Made by a program: the position numbers and the translations under genes. Source: Bradyrhizobium sp. AZCC 1610 (GTDB lineage Bacteria; Pseudomonadota; Alphaproteobacteria; Rhizobiales; Xanthobacteraceae). Taken from it: a DNA stretch of 64,000 nucleotides. The DNA is taken from positions 4,063,001 to 4,127,000 of the forward strand of contig NZ_JAZHRR010000001.1 in the NCBI RefSeq assembly GCF_036924515.1, in the 5' to 3' direction. Position 1 is the first letter of the stretch. Each line of letters starts with the position of its first letter. This document shows positions 8,461 to 17,118 of the stretch, piece after piece. The notes beneath the pieces are model-generated. The model worked only from the letters and a program-made list of their open reading frames with translations, had not been told where the DNA came from and did not search any database.

Positions 8461-10578
8461 ATGCGGGCAAAATTGCCTGATAGCGCAGGTTTCGTTACCC
8501 GCGGAGGCGTGAATCTCGCTTACGAAATCTATGGCGACGCGCCTGATACCATTCTGTTCATCCCACCCTGGAGCATCGTCCACTCCCGAATCTACAAGGC
8601 GCAGCTACCCTACTTCAGCGAGCGCTTCCGCTGCGTCACCTATGACGGCCGAGGCAATGGCAAATCCGATCGACCGGACGATGTTGCCGCCTACACGCTG
8701 GACAATTATCTGGCCGACGCCCTCGCCGTGATGGATGCGCTCGACGTCGGCCAGGCGATCCTGGTCGGGCTCTCGTTCGGCGGCCTGCTCGCCTCCGTTC
8801 TGGCGGCGCATCATCCCGAGCGCGTCAGGGCAGCGATCCTTGCCGGTACGGTCTCGACTATCGGACCTGCACATTACGAGAGGTTGGCCGCCTCGCACTT
8901 TTCGGCAAAGCACGAGAGTTACGAAGGCTGGGACAAGTTCAACCGAGATTACTGGCTGAAGAATTATCCCGACTTCGCGGAGTTCTTCATTCGCAACATC
9001 TGCAGCGAGCCGCATTCGACCAAGCAGATCGAGGATGGAATCGGCTGGGCCGCCGAGACCAGCGGGCCGACGCTGATCAAAACGGTGGAAGCACGCAGCA
9101 TTCTTCCCGGGTTCGACGTCGGCGAGGAGATGTACCGCAAGATTCGCTGTCCGGTGCTGTTCATCCACGGCGACAACGATCAGATCCAGCCTTGCGAGCG
9201 CGCGGAGGCCGCGCACGCCGCGGTGAGCGGCTCGGAGTTCGTCACGATCATCGGCGGTGGCCATAACCCTCTCGGGCGGTACCCTGCAAAGGCGAACACC
9301 CTGATCAACGACTTTATCGATCGACGGCTGGGCATCATCGCACCCGCGCGTGCGCCTCTGCCACGCACGACACGCGAGAAGCGCGCCCTCTATCTTTCGT
9401 CTCCGATCGGTCTCGGCCATGGCCGCCGCGACATCGCTGTCGCGCGCGAGCTGCGAAAGCTCCATCCTGACCTGAAAGTGGACTGGCTGGCACAGGACCC
9501 CGTCACACGCCTGCTCGAATCCAACAACGAACATGTCCATCCGCTTAGCGCCCGCCTTGCCAGCGAAACGCGGCATATCGAGCTCGAAAGCGGCGAGCAT
9601 GAGTTGCACTGCTTTCAGGCGCTACGCCGCATGGATGAAGTGCTGATCAAGAACTTCATGATCTTCCAGGACGCCGTCGAGCAAGGCGCCTACGACATCG
9701 TGATCGCGGACGAAGCCTGGGACATCGACCACTACTGGCACGAGCACCCCGAATTGAAGAAGGCAAAGCTCGCCTGGTTGACCGATTTCGTCGGCTACGT
9801 ACCGATGCCGGCCGGCGGCGAACAAGAAGCGCTGCTGACGGCCGACTACAACGCGGAGATGATCGAGCACGTCGTGCAACACCCGGGCGTGCGCGATCGC
9901 TCGATTTTCGTCGGCACGCCCGAAGACATCGTGCCGCTGTCGTTCGGCGCAGATCTACCTCTGATGCGCGACTGGATACCGAAGCATTTCGATTTTGCCG
10001 GCTACGTTATCGGCGAGCATCCCCAGGGCTTCGGCAGCCGGGAATCGCTTCGCGAAAGGCTGGGTTACCGCGACGACGAGCGGATTTGCATTGTCACCGT
10101 CGGCGGCTCGGGCATCGGTGCGCACCTCATACGGCGTATCCTCCAGGCTTATCCCATCGTAAAGGCGAAGCTTCCGGAGCTGCGCATGGTCGTGGTCGCC
10201 GGCCCGCGCATCGATGCGGCGTCACTGGCAGCACCTGCGGGCGTCGAGGTACGGGCTTTCGTCGCCAATCTCGATCGCCATCTCGCAGCCTGCGATCTTG
10301 CCTTGGTGCAAGGCGGGCTCACCACCTGCATGGAACTTGCTGCCGCCGGCACGCCGTTCGTCTATTTTCCGCTGCGAAATCATTTTGAGCAGACCTTTCA
10401 CGTCGCTCATCGCCTTCGCCGCTACGGCGCAGGCATTCAAAGGGATTTCGCCGCCTCCACGCCGGACATGATTGCCGATGCGATGATGCTGGCTTTATCG
10501 AGGTCGGGTAAGCCGAATCCAGTCGAGGCCGATGGGGCGAGACGTGCAGCGCGCATGATCGCCGAGCTGCTGGCATAG
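8461..10578 (+). CDS. Alpha/beta-hydrolase fused to GT-B glycosyltransferase
   Basis: A 705-residue two-domain protein. Residues 1-290 are an alpha/beta hydrolase: a DGRGNGKSDRP loop, nucleophile S105 in LVGLSFGG, probable acid D240 in FIHGDNDQ and histidine H268 in IIGGGHNPLG. From about residue 308 a GT-B glycosyltransferase begins (LYLSSPIGLGHGRRD), with VTVGGSG in the second lobe and a donor-binding LVQGGLTTCMELAAAGTPFV segment near the C-terminus, as in UDP-glycosyltransferases and MurG-like enzymes. There is no signal peptide or membrane segment. The start ATG sits on an AGAGGTG site overlapping the end of the TetR gene. The combination suggests an enzyme that both hydrolyses and glycosylates one small molecule, but the substrate cannot be read from the sequence. 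Confidence 0.82.
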   Translation: MRAKLPDSAGFVTRGGVNLAYEIYGDAPDTILFIPPWSIVHSRIYKAQLPYFSERFRCVTYDGRGNGKSDRPDDVAAYTLDNYLADALAVMDALDVGQAILVGLSFGGLLASVLAAHHPERVRAAILAGTVSTIGPAHYERLAASHFSAKHESYEGWDKFNRDYWLKNYPDFAEFFIRNICSEPHSTKQIEDGIGWAAETSGPTLIKTVEARSILPGFDVGEEMYRKIRCPVLFIHGDNDQIQPCERAEAAHAAVSGSEFVTIIGGGHNPLGRYPAKANTLINDFIDRRLGIIAPARAPLPRTTREKRALYLSSPIGLGHGRRDIAVARELRKLHPDLKVDWLAQDPVTRLLESNNEHVHPLSARLASETRHIELESGEHELHCFQALRRMDEVLIKNFMIFQDAVEQGAYDIVIADEAWDIDHYWHEHPELKKAKLAWLTDFVGYVPMPAGGEQEALLTADYNAEMIEHVVQHPGVRDRSIFVGTPEDIVPLSFGADLPLMRDWIPKHFDFAGYVIGEHPQGFGSRESLRERLGYRDDERICIVTVGGSGIGAHLIRRILQAYPIVKAKLPELRMVVVAGPRIDAASLAAPAGVEVRAFVANLDRHLAACDLALVQGGLTTCMELAAAGTPFVYFPLRNHFEQTFHVAHRLRRYGAGIQRDFAASTPDMIADAMMLALSRSGKPNPVEADGARRAARMIAELLA

Positions 10579-10605
10579 CCAAGCTTTCGGCCAGACAATC
10601 CCGAG

Positions 10606-11025
10606 CTATTCGCGGTAAACCGCCTTTGGATCGAACAGCTTGTCCGCATCGACGAATGACAATCGCGCACCACCATCGACCTTGCGGTAGAAGCAGGACC
10701 GCCGGCCGGTGTGACAGGCGGCGCCGATCTGCTCTACCCTGATCCAGACCGCGTCCTGGTCGCAATCCAGGCGCATCTCGACCACGCGCTGGGTCTGACC
10801 CGACGTCTCACCTTTTCGCCACAACGCATTGCGCGAACGGCTGAAGTACCAGGCCTCGCCGCTCGCGATCGTCTTGCGCAGCGCCTCGTCATTCATGTGC
10901 GCAACCATCAGCACGTCGCCGGTGGCGGCATCGGTCGCGACACAGGTCACGAGCCCGGACGCGTCGAATTTGGGCTGGAAATCCAGCCCTTCTTCGCGGT
11001 CATGGTCATGTTTTGAAGCGGACAC
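10606..11025 (-). CDS. hisI: Phosphoribosyl-AMP cyclohydrolase
   Basis: Histidine biosynthesis enzyme that opens the adenine ring of phosphoribosyl-AMP. The 139-residue protein has the conserved [18 protein letters not shown] and Zn/Mg-site cysteines in LDCDQDA and [13 protein letters not shown]. The frame extends to a TTG at 11046, but GTG at 11025 has a GCGAGG ribosome-binding site and gives the family-like N-terminus. It is the monofunctional form, without the HisE domain. It lies 27 bases downstream of folE, so the two probably form an operon, as in other Bradyrhizobium. Confidence 0.92.
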   Translation of the reverse strand: MSASKHDHDREEGLDFQPKFDASGLVTCVATDAATGDVLMVAHMNDEALRKTIASGEAWYFSRSRNALWRKGETSGQTQRVVEMRLDCDQDAVWIRVEQIGAACHTGRRSCFYRKVDGGARLSFVDADKLFDPKAVYRE

Positions 11026-11052
11026 GGCTGGCCTCGCAAACTTCAAGCGAGG

Positions 11053-11790
11053 TTACCGGCTCGGTCCTCGCGCCAGGGACAGGAAACGCTGCTGCTCCGC
11101 CGGATTGTCGCGGAACATGCCGGTGAACCGGCTGGTGAACGTCATCGCGCCATGCTTGGCGACACCGCGCACCGACATGCAGGTATGCTCCGCCTCGATC
11201 AGCACGGCAACGCCGCGAGGTTTCAAGACCTCGTCGATCGCGGCAGCGATCTGGGCCGTGAGGTGCTCCTGGGTCTGCAGGCGGCGGGCGAAGATATCGG
11301 TGAGCCGCGCCAGCTTCGACAATCCCACCACCCGCTCGACCGGCGTATAGGCGATATGCGCCCGGCCGTAGAACGGCATCATGTGGTGCTCGCATTGCGA
11401 GGTGAATTCGATATCGCGAACCAGAACGAAATCGTCATAGCCGGCGGTTTCGCCGAAGGTGCGGTCCAGAACCTCGGCCGGGCACTGGTGGTAGCCCTGA
11501 TAGAGTTCGTCGAAGGCCTCGACCACCCGGCGCGGCGTATCCAGCAAGCCTTCGCGGCCGGGGTTTTCGCCGATATAGCTGAGCAACGTGTGCACGGCGT
11601 GTTCCGCCTCCGCGCGCGAGGGGCGCGGCAGGTCGGCGCGGACGGCGGCGGCCAGGAACTCGGCCGGGTCGAGCTCGGCCGGGCGGGTTTCCGGGGCCAC
11701 ATCGGGCGATTTCACTTCGGAAGGCTTCAAATCGGAAGGCTTGATTTCAGGAGCCTTGCCGGGGCGGAGGGATTTGATCAATGCGTCCAT
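11053..11790 (-). CDS. folE: GTP cyclohydrolase I
   Basis: First enzyme of tetrahydrofolate synthesis, converting GTP to dihydroneopterin triphosphate. The 245-residue protein has the zinc ligands in [18 protein letters not shown] and [12 protein letters not shown], and the central [12 protein letters not shown] motif. About 55 N-terminal residues ahead of the catalytic domain are low complexity, with [19 protein letters not shown] repeats, which is longer than in many bacterial FolE proteins. The ATG at 11790 follows GGAGAAGAC. The upstream frame extension to 12015 is unsupported. hisI follows closely on the same strand. Confidence 0.93.
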   Translation of the reverse strand: MDALIKSLRPGKAPEIKPSDLKPSEVKSPDVAPETRPAELDPAEFLAAAVRADLPRPSRAEAEHAVHTLLSYIGENPGREGLLDTPRRVVEAFDELYQGYHQCPAEVLDRTFGETAGYDDFVLVRDIEFTSQCEHHMMPFYGRAHIAYTPVERVVGLSKLARLTDIFARRLQTQEHLTAQIAAAIDEVLKPRGVAVLIEAEHTCMSVRGVAKHGAMTFTSRFTGMFRDNPAEQQRFLSLARGPSR

Positions 11791-12023
11791 GTCTTCTCCG
11801 TTCGACCGGCCCACAAAGACCGGAGTGTCACCGGGCAGACGGGGCGGTATTGCCGCCGGGCGCCTGAGTCCCATCCACAAAACGCCGGCGGCCGAACTGG
11901 TTTCCATGTCGGGCCGCCTTCGGCAAACGGCCGGACTGTTTTTCCGCCGTTCCTGTCCATATATAGGACGATGAAACCCAGCCGCCAAGGGCGCTCGGAC
12001 CGCCGCCCGGGACACCGAATCTC

Positions 12024-12473
12024 ATGCTGAACGACATCTACAACAAGCGGATCATCGAACTGGCGGGCAATATCCCCCGCCTCGGCCGCCTCCCCGACCC
12101 CCACGCCAGCGCCACCGCCCACTCCAAGCTGTGCGGATCGACCGTCAAGGTCGATCTCAAGATGGATGGGCCCGTGGTCACCGACTTCGCCCACGACGTG
12201 AAGGCCTGCGCGCTCGGCCAAGCCTCCTCCTCGATCATGGCAAGCCATGTGGTCGGCTCGACGGCTGGCGAGTTACGTGAGTTGCGAGAAACCGTGCGCA
12301 AGATGTTGAAGGAAAACGGCGGTCCCCCACAAGGCAAGTGGGCCGACATCGCCCTGCTCGAACCGGTGCGCGACTACAAGGCCCGCCACGCCTCGACCAT
12401 GCTGACGTTCGACGCCGTGGTCGACGCCATCGGCCAGATCGAGACCAGAGCGAAGCAGACGGCGTCGGCCTAA
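12024..12473 (+). CDS. IscU/NifU-type iron-sulfur scaffold protein
   Basis: A 149-residue protein of the NifU N-terminal/IscU fold, on which Fe-S clusters are assembled. Two of the three cluster cysteines are present: C37 in SKLCGST and C62 in ACALGQASSS. The third position, in KARHASTMLTFDAV, has alanine (A123) after the conserved histidine. The N-terminus MLNDIYNKRIIELAGNIPRL is family-typical. It is divergent from folE, with a 233-base gap between their starts. No isc or suf genes are adjacent, so it may be a variant scaffold or carrier. Confidence 0.82.
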   Translation: MLNDIYNKRIIELAGNIPRLGRLPDPHASATAHSKLCGSTVKVDLKMDGPVVTDFAHDVKACALGQASSSIMASHVVGSTAGELRELRETVRKMLKENGGPPQGKWADIALLEPVRDYKARHASTMLTFDAVVDAIGQIETRAKQTASA

Positions 12474-12500
12474 GGGGTAAGTCCTCGCCCAACGCAATAC

Positions 12501-12602
12501 TGTCATGCCCGCGAAGGCGGGCATCCAGTACGCCGGGAATTCTCGATCGATCGCGGACGTCTCTGGAAATACTGGGCGCCCGGTCAAGCTGGGCGATGAC
12601 AC
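12501..12602. repeat. Palindromic intergenic repeat (TGTCATGCCCGCGAAGGCGGG type)
   Basis: The left end TGTCATGCCCGCGAAGGCGG is a hairpin, and the right end CGCCCGGTCAAGCTGGGCGA ends in TGACA, inverted relative to the left. It lies between two convergent genes and is a common Bradyrhizobium intergenic element. Confidence 0.75.
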
Positions 12603-12621
12603 CGTCGGTGACGGGTAGAGC

Positions 12622-13539
12622 CTACTTCTGCTGCGGCTGGGCCGGCGCGGTGGCAGAGCCGGTCGGAGCCGCGGCGTCGGCGGTCTTGGTCGACCTGCCC
12701 GCCTGCGGTTGGGCGTCGCCCCCGACGGTGGAACTGACGAAGCGGTCCTGCGGCTTGGCAGGCTTCGCCTCGGCCATCGGCACCGTTGCATTGTCCTGCA
12801 GGAACACGTCGGCTACCGCATCGGTCGTAACCAGATTGGCCAGGCGCAATTCATCGCGCGATAATTTGTGCAGATCTTCCCACGGCGGGACGCTGAGCGC
12901 GAGCGACAGCAAGTCGCCGGTGCCGCCCATGTCGAAGGTGTATTTAGCAAGCCGGCCGATGTCGCGTTCCACGATCATCAGATCCTGCGCGGTGTAGCTC
13001 GCGGCCTTGGCGTCGTCGGCGCGATCGCCCATCCAGATCTGGTGGACGCGGACATGCGCGACAGGCGGCACGTAGCGCGTCTTGCCCGATAGCAGCAGGA
13101 ACACGCACATCGACTCGCAATAGGCTTCCGGCGTCACGCTCGCGCGTTCGCCATGTGGCGTCTGCGTGCGTACGGTGGCGCCGACCGTGGTCAGTGCGCC
13201 GAGACTGCGGAACTTGCGGCCAAGCGCGATGGAATCGTTGACCGAGCCGCCGCTGGAATCCAGCACGATGGTCGCGCCGGCAAGCTGACGACCCTTGGCG
13301 AATTCGTCGAACTCCCTCGGACTATCCGATGTGACGATGCCGACGGCCGAGACCCAGCCCCTGCAATCCGGCTGGCACGCATTCCACTTGAAATGCATCG
13401 GCTGCTTGCGTGCTTCGAGGGTGCCGCCGGCGTGCGCCGAGTTGTCCAGCGTCGCGATCGCGCCCGGCAATGCGAGACAGAAGGCGGTGGCGCCGAGGAG
13501 CGCCCAGCCGCGAAATTTCAGCGACGTCACAAACCTCAA
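12622..13539 (-). CDS. Secreted ClpP-fold (serine-protease-like) protein
   Basis: A 305-residue exported protein with a signal peptide (RGWALLGATAFCLALPGAIA). The central part has the ClpP/crotonase-fold pattern: VLDSSGGSVNDSIALG, then YCESMCVFLLLSGKTRYVPP and VRVHQIWMGDRADD. This resembles a family of alphaproteobacterial periplasmic proteins of unknown substrate. The C-terminal 60 residues are Ala/Pro/Gln-rich and disordered. The TTG at 13539 has a strong GGAAGGAACC site and places the signal peptide at the N-terminus. An upstream ATG at 13614 has no such site. Proteolytic activity is inferred from the fold only. Confidence 0.68.
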   Translation of the reverse strand: MRFVTSLKFRGWALLGATAFCLALPGAIATLDNSAHAGGTLEARKQPMHFKWNACQPDCRGWVSAVGIVTSDSPREFDEFAKGRQLAGATIVLDSSGGSVNDSIALGRKFRSLGALTTVGATVRTQTPHGERASVTPEAYCESMCVFLLLSGKTRYVPPVAHVRVHQIWMGDRADDAKAASYTAQDLMIVERDIGRLAKYTFDMGGTGDLLSLALSVPPWEDLHKLSRDELRLANLVTTDAVADVFLQDNATVPMAEAKPAKPQDRFVSSTVGGDAQPQAGRSTKTADAAAPTGSATAPAQPQQK

Positions 13540-13776
13540 TTTGGTTCCTTCCCCCAAGCCCCGTCCACGAATCGCGGCAATGGCTCCGGTTTTAGCGCAA
13601 GATGATGCTGTCATCGATCCGTATCAAAACGGTAACTGTGCTGTCCTGTGTCGTCCATAATACCTTCGCTTGCTGCGCCACTTCGCAGTGCGATAATTGT
13701 GAACTGTGGCGTAAATATCTACACCGCTTAAGTTCCTTGCTTGGGAACACCCGCAGAACTACGTACATAGTTCGGC

Positions 13777-14130
13777 ATGGCGCCCGCAGATCGTTCATCG
13801 TCACTTCGAAAACAATGCACGGATTGTGCCAGCACGGCCCGTCGTCTGCCGCGAAATGCGGGACGCGCGCTGATCTGGATCTACCGGCACACGCTGTCGC
13901 TGCTGGTCGGCTACAACTGCCGGCATTTGCCGACATGTTCGGTGTATGGCGACGAAGCGATCGAACGCTTCGGCCTATGGGGCGGCGGCTGGATGACGCT
14001 GGCGCGGATCCTGCGCTGCCAACCTTGGGGCACGTCCGGCATCGACAACGTGCCGCTCACAACACCTCCGGGTGCGTGCTGGTATTTGCCGTGGCGCTAC
14101 GGGCGCTGGCGCGGTGTCAACAGCTCGTGA
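13777..14130 (+). CDS. yidD: Membrane protein insertion efficiency factor YidD
   Basis: A small membrane-associated protein of 117 residues that assists YidC-dependent insertion. The family pattern is clear: YRHTLSLLVGYNCRHLPTCS, then YGDEAIERFGLWGGGWMTLA and RCQPWGTSGIDNVP. It carries about 30 extra basic N-terminal residues compared with minimal YidD proteins. Inverted repeats GTTCC...GGAAC and GAACTA...TAGTTC lie just upstream. Usually yidD sits beside rpmH/rnpA or, in Bradyrhizobium, near thrS; here about 10 kb of other genes separates it from thrS. Confidence 0.9.
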   Translation: MAPADRSSSLRKQCTDCASTARRLPRNAGRALIWIYRHTLSLLVGYNCRHLPTCSVYGDEAIERFGLWGGGWMTLARILRCQPWGTSGIDNVPLTTPPGACWYLPWRYGRWRGVNSS

Positions 14131-14154
14131 TTGCGACGGGTCGGATCCCTCCGC

Positions 14155-15393
14155 TTAGCGCCAGAAGAAAAAACCGCCCCTCGGCTGCGGCCAAAAATCC
14201 GGCTGCGGCCCTATATCTGCCGGCGGTCGCGGCCGTCGCGGACGCGGCGGTGGTGGCGGCGCCTCGGCCGACGCCGTGGCGTCGATAGCGGGCGATCCAT
14301 CGTCTGGCAATCGCACCGACAGCAGCACATTCGTTTCTGGGGTGCGCCAGCGATAGCCGATACCGAAATCGAGCGGCTGCGCGCGGCGGAACAGAGCAGC
14401 ATATGACTCCTGGTACCGGCCCGCGAATTCGTCGATCGGTCCGAGATAGCGGCCGAACGGGAACAAGCGCCATTTCTTCGTGCTGTAATAGGCAAGCGGG
14501 ATTCCGGAATCGTCCTGGATGATGGTGGCGCTGTTGTTGAGCAGGAAGTCGCGCACCGTGGTGAAGTTGCCGGAATGCAGCAGATAGGAGGCGCTCTTGA
14601 TCAGGCTGTTGCCGGGCGCGAGCGTCGCACAAAAATTCAGGAAACCGCTCGCCTTCACGCCGGAGTTGGAGAGATCGGTCGAGAAGTAGTACAGCGTCTT
14701 TTCCTGACCATCGCTGCCGCTGAAGATAATGCGCACGCCACGCACGGCGTTCGGTCCGGGATTTTCGCCCGCGAAATATGCCGCCCCCTTGTCGTCCAGC
14801 GAGATCGGACTGACACTCTTCACGGTCATGCCCGAGCGCGCCAGGAACACGTAGAGGATCGGCAGTGTGCCGCTGATCTGGCCCGCCTGCAGATCGGTCT
14901 TCATCTGCTTGGTGATGAAGAAGCTGAAGCTCAGGATCGAACCGAGCGAGCGCTCGACGTTGTAGAGCGCAGACGCGATGCCGCCGCGCGGCAATCTCGA
15001 GAGGTCAGGCACCGAACCCACCGGCTCGAGCGCGCTCAGCACGTAGGTCGAAGCCTTCGAATAGAATGCGTTCGCATAGAGAAAGTCCGGACCTGAGAAC
15101 ATGTAGAACATGGTCGGTCGCGGCGCCGCCAGGTTGGTATCCGCCCAGGCGCGGATCCGCGATATTTGGCGCTGCTCGAGTTTCTCGAACGCGGTGTCGA
15201 AAAATTTGGCGTGCCGTTGCCAGGCCGGATCCTTGGTGAGCGGCGCGAGCGGCGATTCCGCCGACGGCATCATGCCCGCCAAAAATTTCGCGGTGTCGTC
15301 GACCGTTACGGTTTGGGCATAGGCGGTAGCCCCGGCCGTCAGCAGCATGACAGCAGCAAGCATCGCCATTCTCAGGGAATGCAGCATGTTCAT
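14155..15393 (-). CDS. Secreted protein of unknown function
   Basis: A 412-residue exported protein. A signal peptide covers about residues 1-26 (MLAAVMLLTAGATAYAQ). The body has a conserved-looking TMFYMFSGPDFLYANAFY segment and alternating beta and helical stretches. The C-terminus is proline-rich, with an APPPPPRPRRPRPP run, and ends in aromatic residues. I do not recognise a catalytic motif. Its ATG overlaps the stop of the upstream permease by four bases (ATGA), so translation is coupled and a role in the same process is likely. Convergent with yidD. Confidence 0.7.
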   Translation of the reverse strand: MNMLHSLRMAMLAAVMLLTAGATAYAQTVTVDDTAKFLAGMMPSAESPLAPLTKDPAWQRHAKFFDTAFEKLEQRQISRIRAWADTNLAAPRPTMFYMFSGPDFLYANAFYSKASTYVLSALEPVGSVPDLSRLPRGGIASALYNVERSLGSILSFSFFITKQMKTDLQAGQISGTLPILYVFLARSGMTVKSVSPISLDDKGAAYFAGENPGPNAVRGVRIIFSGSDGQEKTLYYFSTDLSNSGVKASGFLNFCATLAPGNSLIKSASYLLHSGNFTTVRDFLLNNSATIIQDDSGIPLAYYSTKKWRLFPFGRYLGPIDEFAGRYQESYAALFRRAQPLDFGIGYRWRTPETNVLLSVRLPDDGSPAIDATASAEAPPPPPRPRRPRPPADIGPQPDFWPQPRGGFFFWR

Positions 15394-16760
15394 TCGTGGC
15401 CTGCTGCGGCCGCGGGGACTTGATTTTCCCGCTTGCGGAAGACGGCGTAAATCAACAGACCTGAAAACATGATCAGAAGACCAAGGAACGAGCGCAGCGG
15501 CTGTTCGGTCAGGAGATAGTACATCATGAAACCGGTCACGAGCAGGAAAACCACTGGGGTTACCGGGTATCCCCAGGCGCGGTAGGGCCGCGGCAGGTCG
15601 GGATGCGTAATCCGCAGCTTGATGACCCCGAGCACGGTAAAGAACGAACAGAACAGCAAAGAGAACTGGATGAATTCAAGCACCGCCTCGAAGCTGCGCG
15701 TAAACAGCATCAGGCTCGCGACCGTGAGCTGAAACAGAATGGCGTAAGGCGGCGCGCCGCCGGTTGATCGTCGGGCGAACGCCCGCAGCACCGGAAGGTC
15801 CTCACCCATCGTCATCATGACGCGCGGCCCGATCCACATCATCGCGCTGATCGAGGAGATCAGCCCGAAGCAGATCATCGCGCCGACGATGCGGCCGCCG
15901 AATTCGCCGAAGATGTAGCTGCCGGAAATCCGGGCGACGTCGAGCTGGCCGGCGAGCTTGTCGATCGGCGCGGTGTGCAGGAACACCGCGTTGAGGGCCA
16001 CATACAGCACCAGCACGATCAGCGTTCCGATCAGCATCGCCCGCGGCACGTTGCGCTCCGGCAACCTCACCTCACCGATGATGTAGGTCGCCGCGTTCCA
16101 GCCCGAGAACGAATACATCACGAACACGAGGCTGATCGCGAACGGCGCGCTGACGATATGGGTGAAGTCGGAGGCCGATGGCGCGAACGACACCGGCTGT
16201 GGCGTGCCTATCACAAAGCCGCAGACCAGGAAGGCGACGATCAGCACCACCTTCAGGATGGTGGCGATCAGCTGAAAAGTCGAGGAGTGCCTGATGCCGG
16301 TGAGTTGCACCAGCGACACCAACCAGACCACGCCGACCGCGAGCACCATCGGTGGCGCATTGGGTACTACCGACTTGCCATACTCACCGAATGCCATGGC
16401 GGCCAGCGCGACGGGTGCGGCGAAGCCGACGGTTGCCGACACCCAGCCCGCCACAAAACCGAAGGCCGGGTGATAGGCCCGGCCGAGGAAGTTGTACTCG
16501 CCGCTCGAGCGCGGAAACATCGCGCCCAGTTCTGCGTAGGAAAACACCCCGCACAACGCGACGATGCCGCCAATGACCCACAGCAGCAGGATCGAAAAGC
16601 CGGAGGGGATGTCCTTGACCTGAAAGCCGAGGCTGGTGAAGACGCCGACGCCGACCATGTCGGCAACGACGATGGCAACCGCCACCAGGACCGAAACGGT
16701 GGAGCGTCCGCCGGAGAGCGAGCCGGGCCACGCCGGGCTTCGCGTTTCTGATGCCGCCAT
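15390..16760 (-). CDS. APC-family amino-acid permease
   Basis: A 456-residue inner-membrane transporter with about 12 hydrophobic segments. The N-terminal DMVGVGVFTSLGFQVKDI loop and the FSYAELGAMFPRSSGEYNFL motif of the amino acid-polyamine-organocation superfamily are clear, as is YSFSGWNAATYIIGEVRLP in the middle. The exact substrate cannot be inferred. The gene overlaps the following secreted-protein gene by four bases. The upstream 300 bases are AT-rich and hold no gene, so its promoter probably lies there. Confidence 0.85.
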   Translation of the reverse strand: MAASETRSPAWPGSLSGGRSTVSVLVAVAIVVADMVGVGVFTSLGFQVKDIPSGFSILLLWVIGGIVALCGVFSYAELGAMFPRSSGEYNFLGRAYHPAFGFVAGWVSATVGFAAPVALAAMAFGEYGKSVVPNAPPMVLAVGVVWLVSLVQLTGIRHSSTFQLIATILKVVLIVAFLVCGFVIGTPQPVSFAPSASDFTHIVSAPFAISLVFVMYSFSGWNAATYIIGEVRLPERNVPRAMLIGTLIVLVLYVALNAVFLHTAPIDKLAGQLDVARISGSYIFGEFGGRIVGAMICFGLISSISAMMWIGPRVMMTMGEDLPVLRAFARRSTGGAPPYAILFQLTVASLMLFTRSFEAVLEFIQFSLLFCSFFTVLGVIKLRITHPDLPRPYRAWGYPVTPVVFLLVTGFMMYYLLTEQPLRSFLGLLIMFSGLLIYAVFRKRENQVPAAAAGHE

Positions 16761-17118
16761 CTCGGACCCGTACCTTCAGCGCCGCAGCCAGCTGCATCGT
16801 GCAGGCTGCCGCGCCTCAATTCAAGCAATGTTAACAATGGTTTAAATTGAGAGACAAAATAGGTTCTATGGTACCGTCAACCCTTCCCGTACCATTACTG
16901 GATTGCGAAAACATCGTGACGGTCCCACAATCGCGACACGATTGCATGGTCTCCTCAGGGCTTCCGGACGTGGGGAGTTTTTCCGGACGCTTAACGTCGC
17001 CTAAACGCGTGCGAGCTTACGCCGGTTGACGGCGGATCTTGGGGCATTGGGGTGGATGGTCGGAGCAGTTCCGAAATTCCAGGCAGCTGATCGCGCCAGC
17101 CGGGCGACGTCCCCGGCG
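16761..17118. other. Divergent intergenic region, no gene seen
   Basis: About 350 bases between divergent genes. The first 100 are AT-rich (AATGTTAACAATGGTTTAAA near 16830) and probably hold the permease promoter. An in-frame extension of the downstream lipoprotein gene reaches back to 17026 but starts with TTG and would bury the signal peptide. No structured RNA was evident. Confidence 0.45.
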
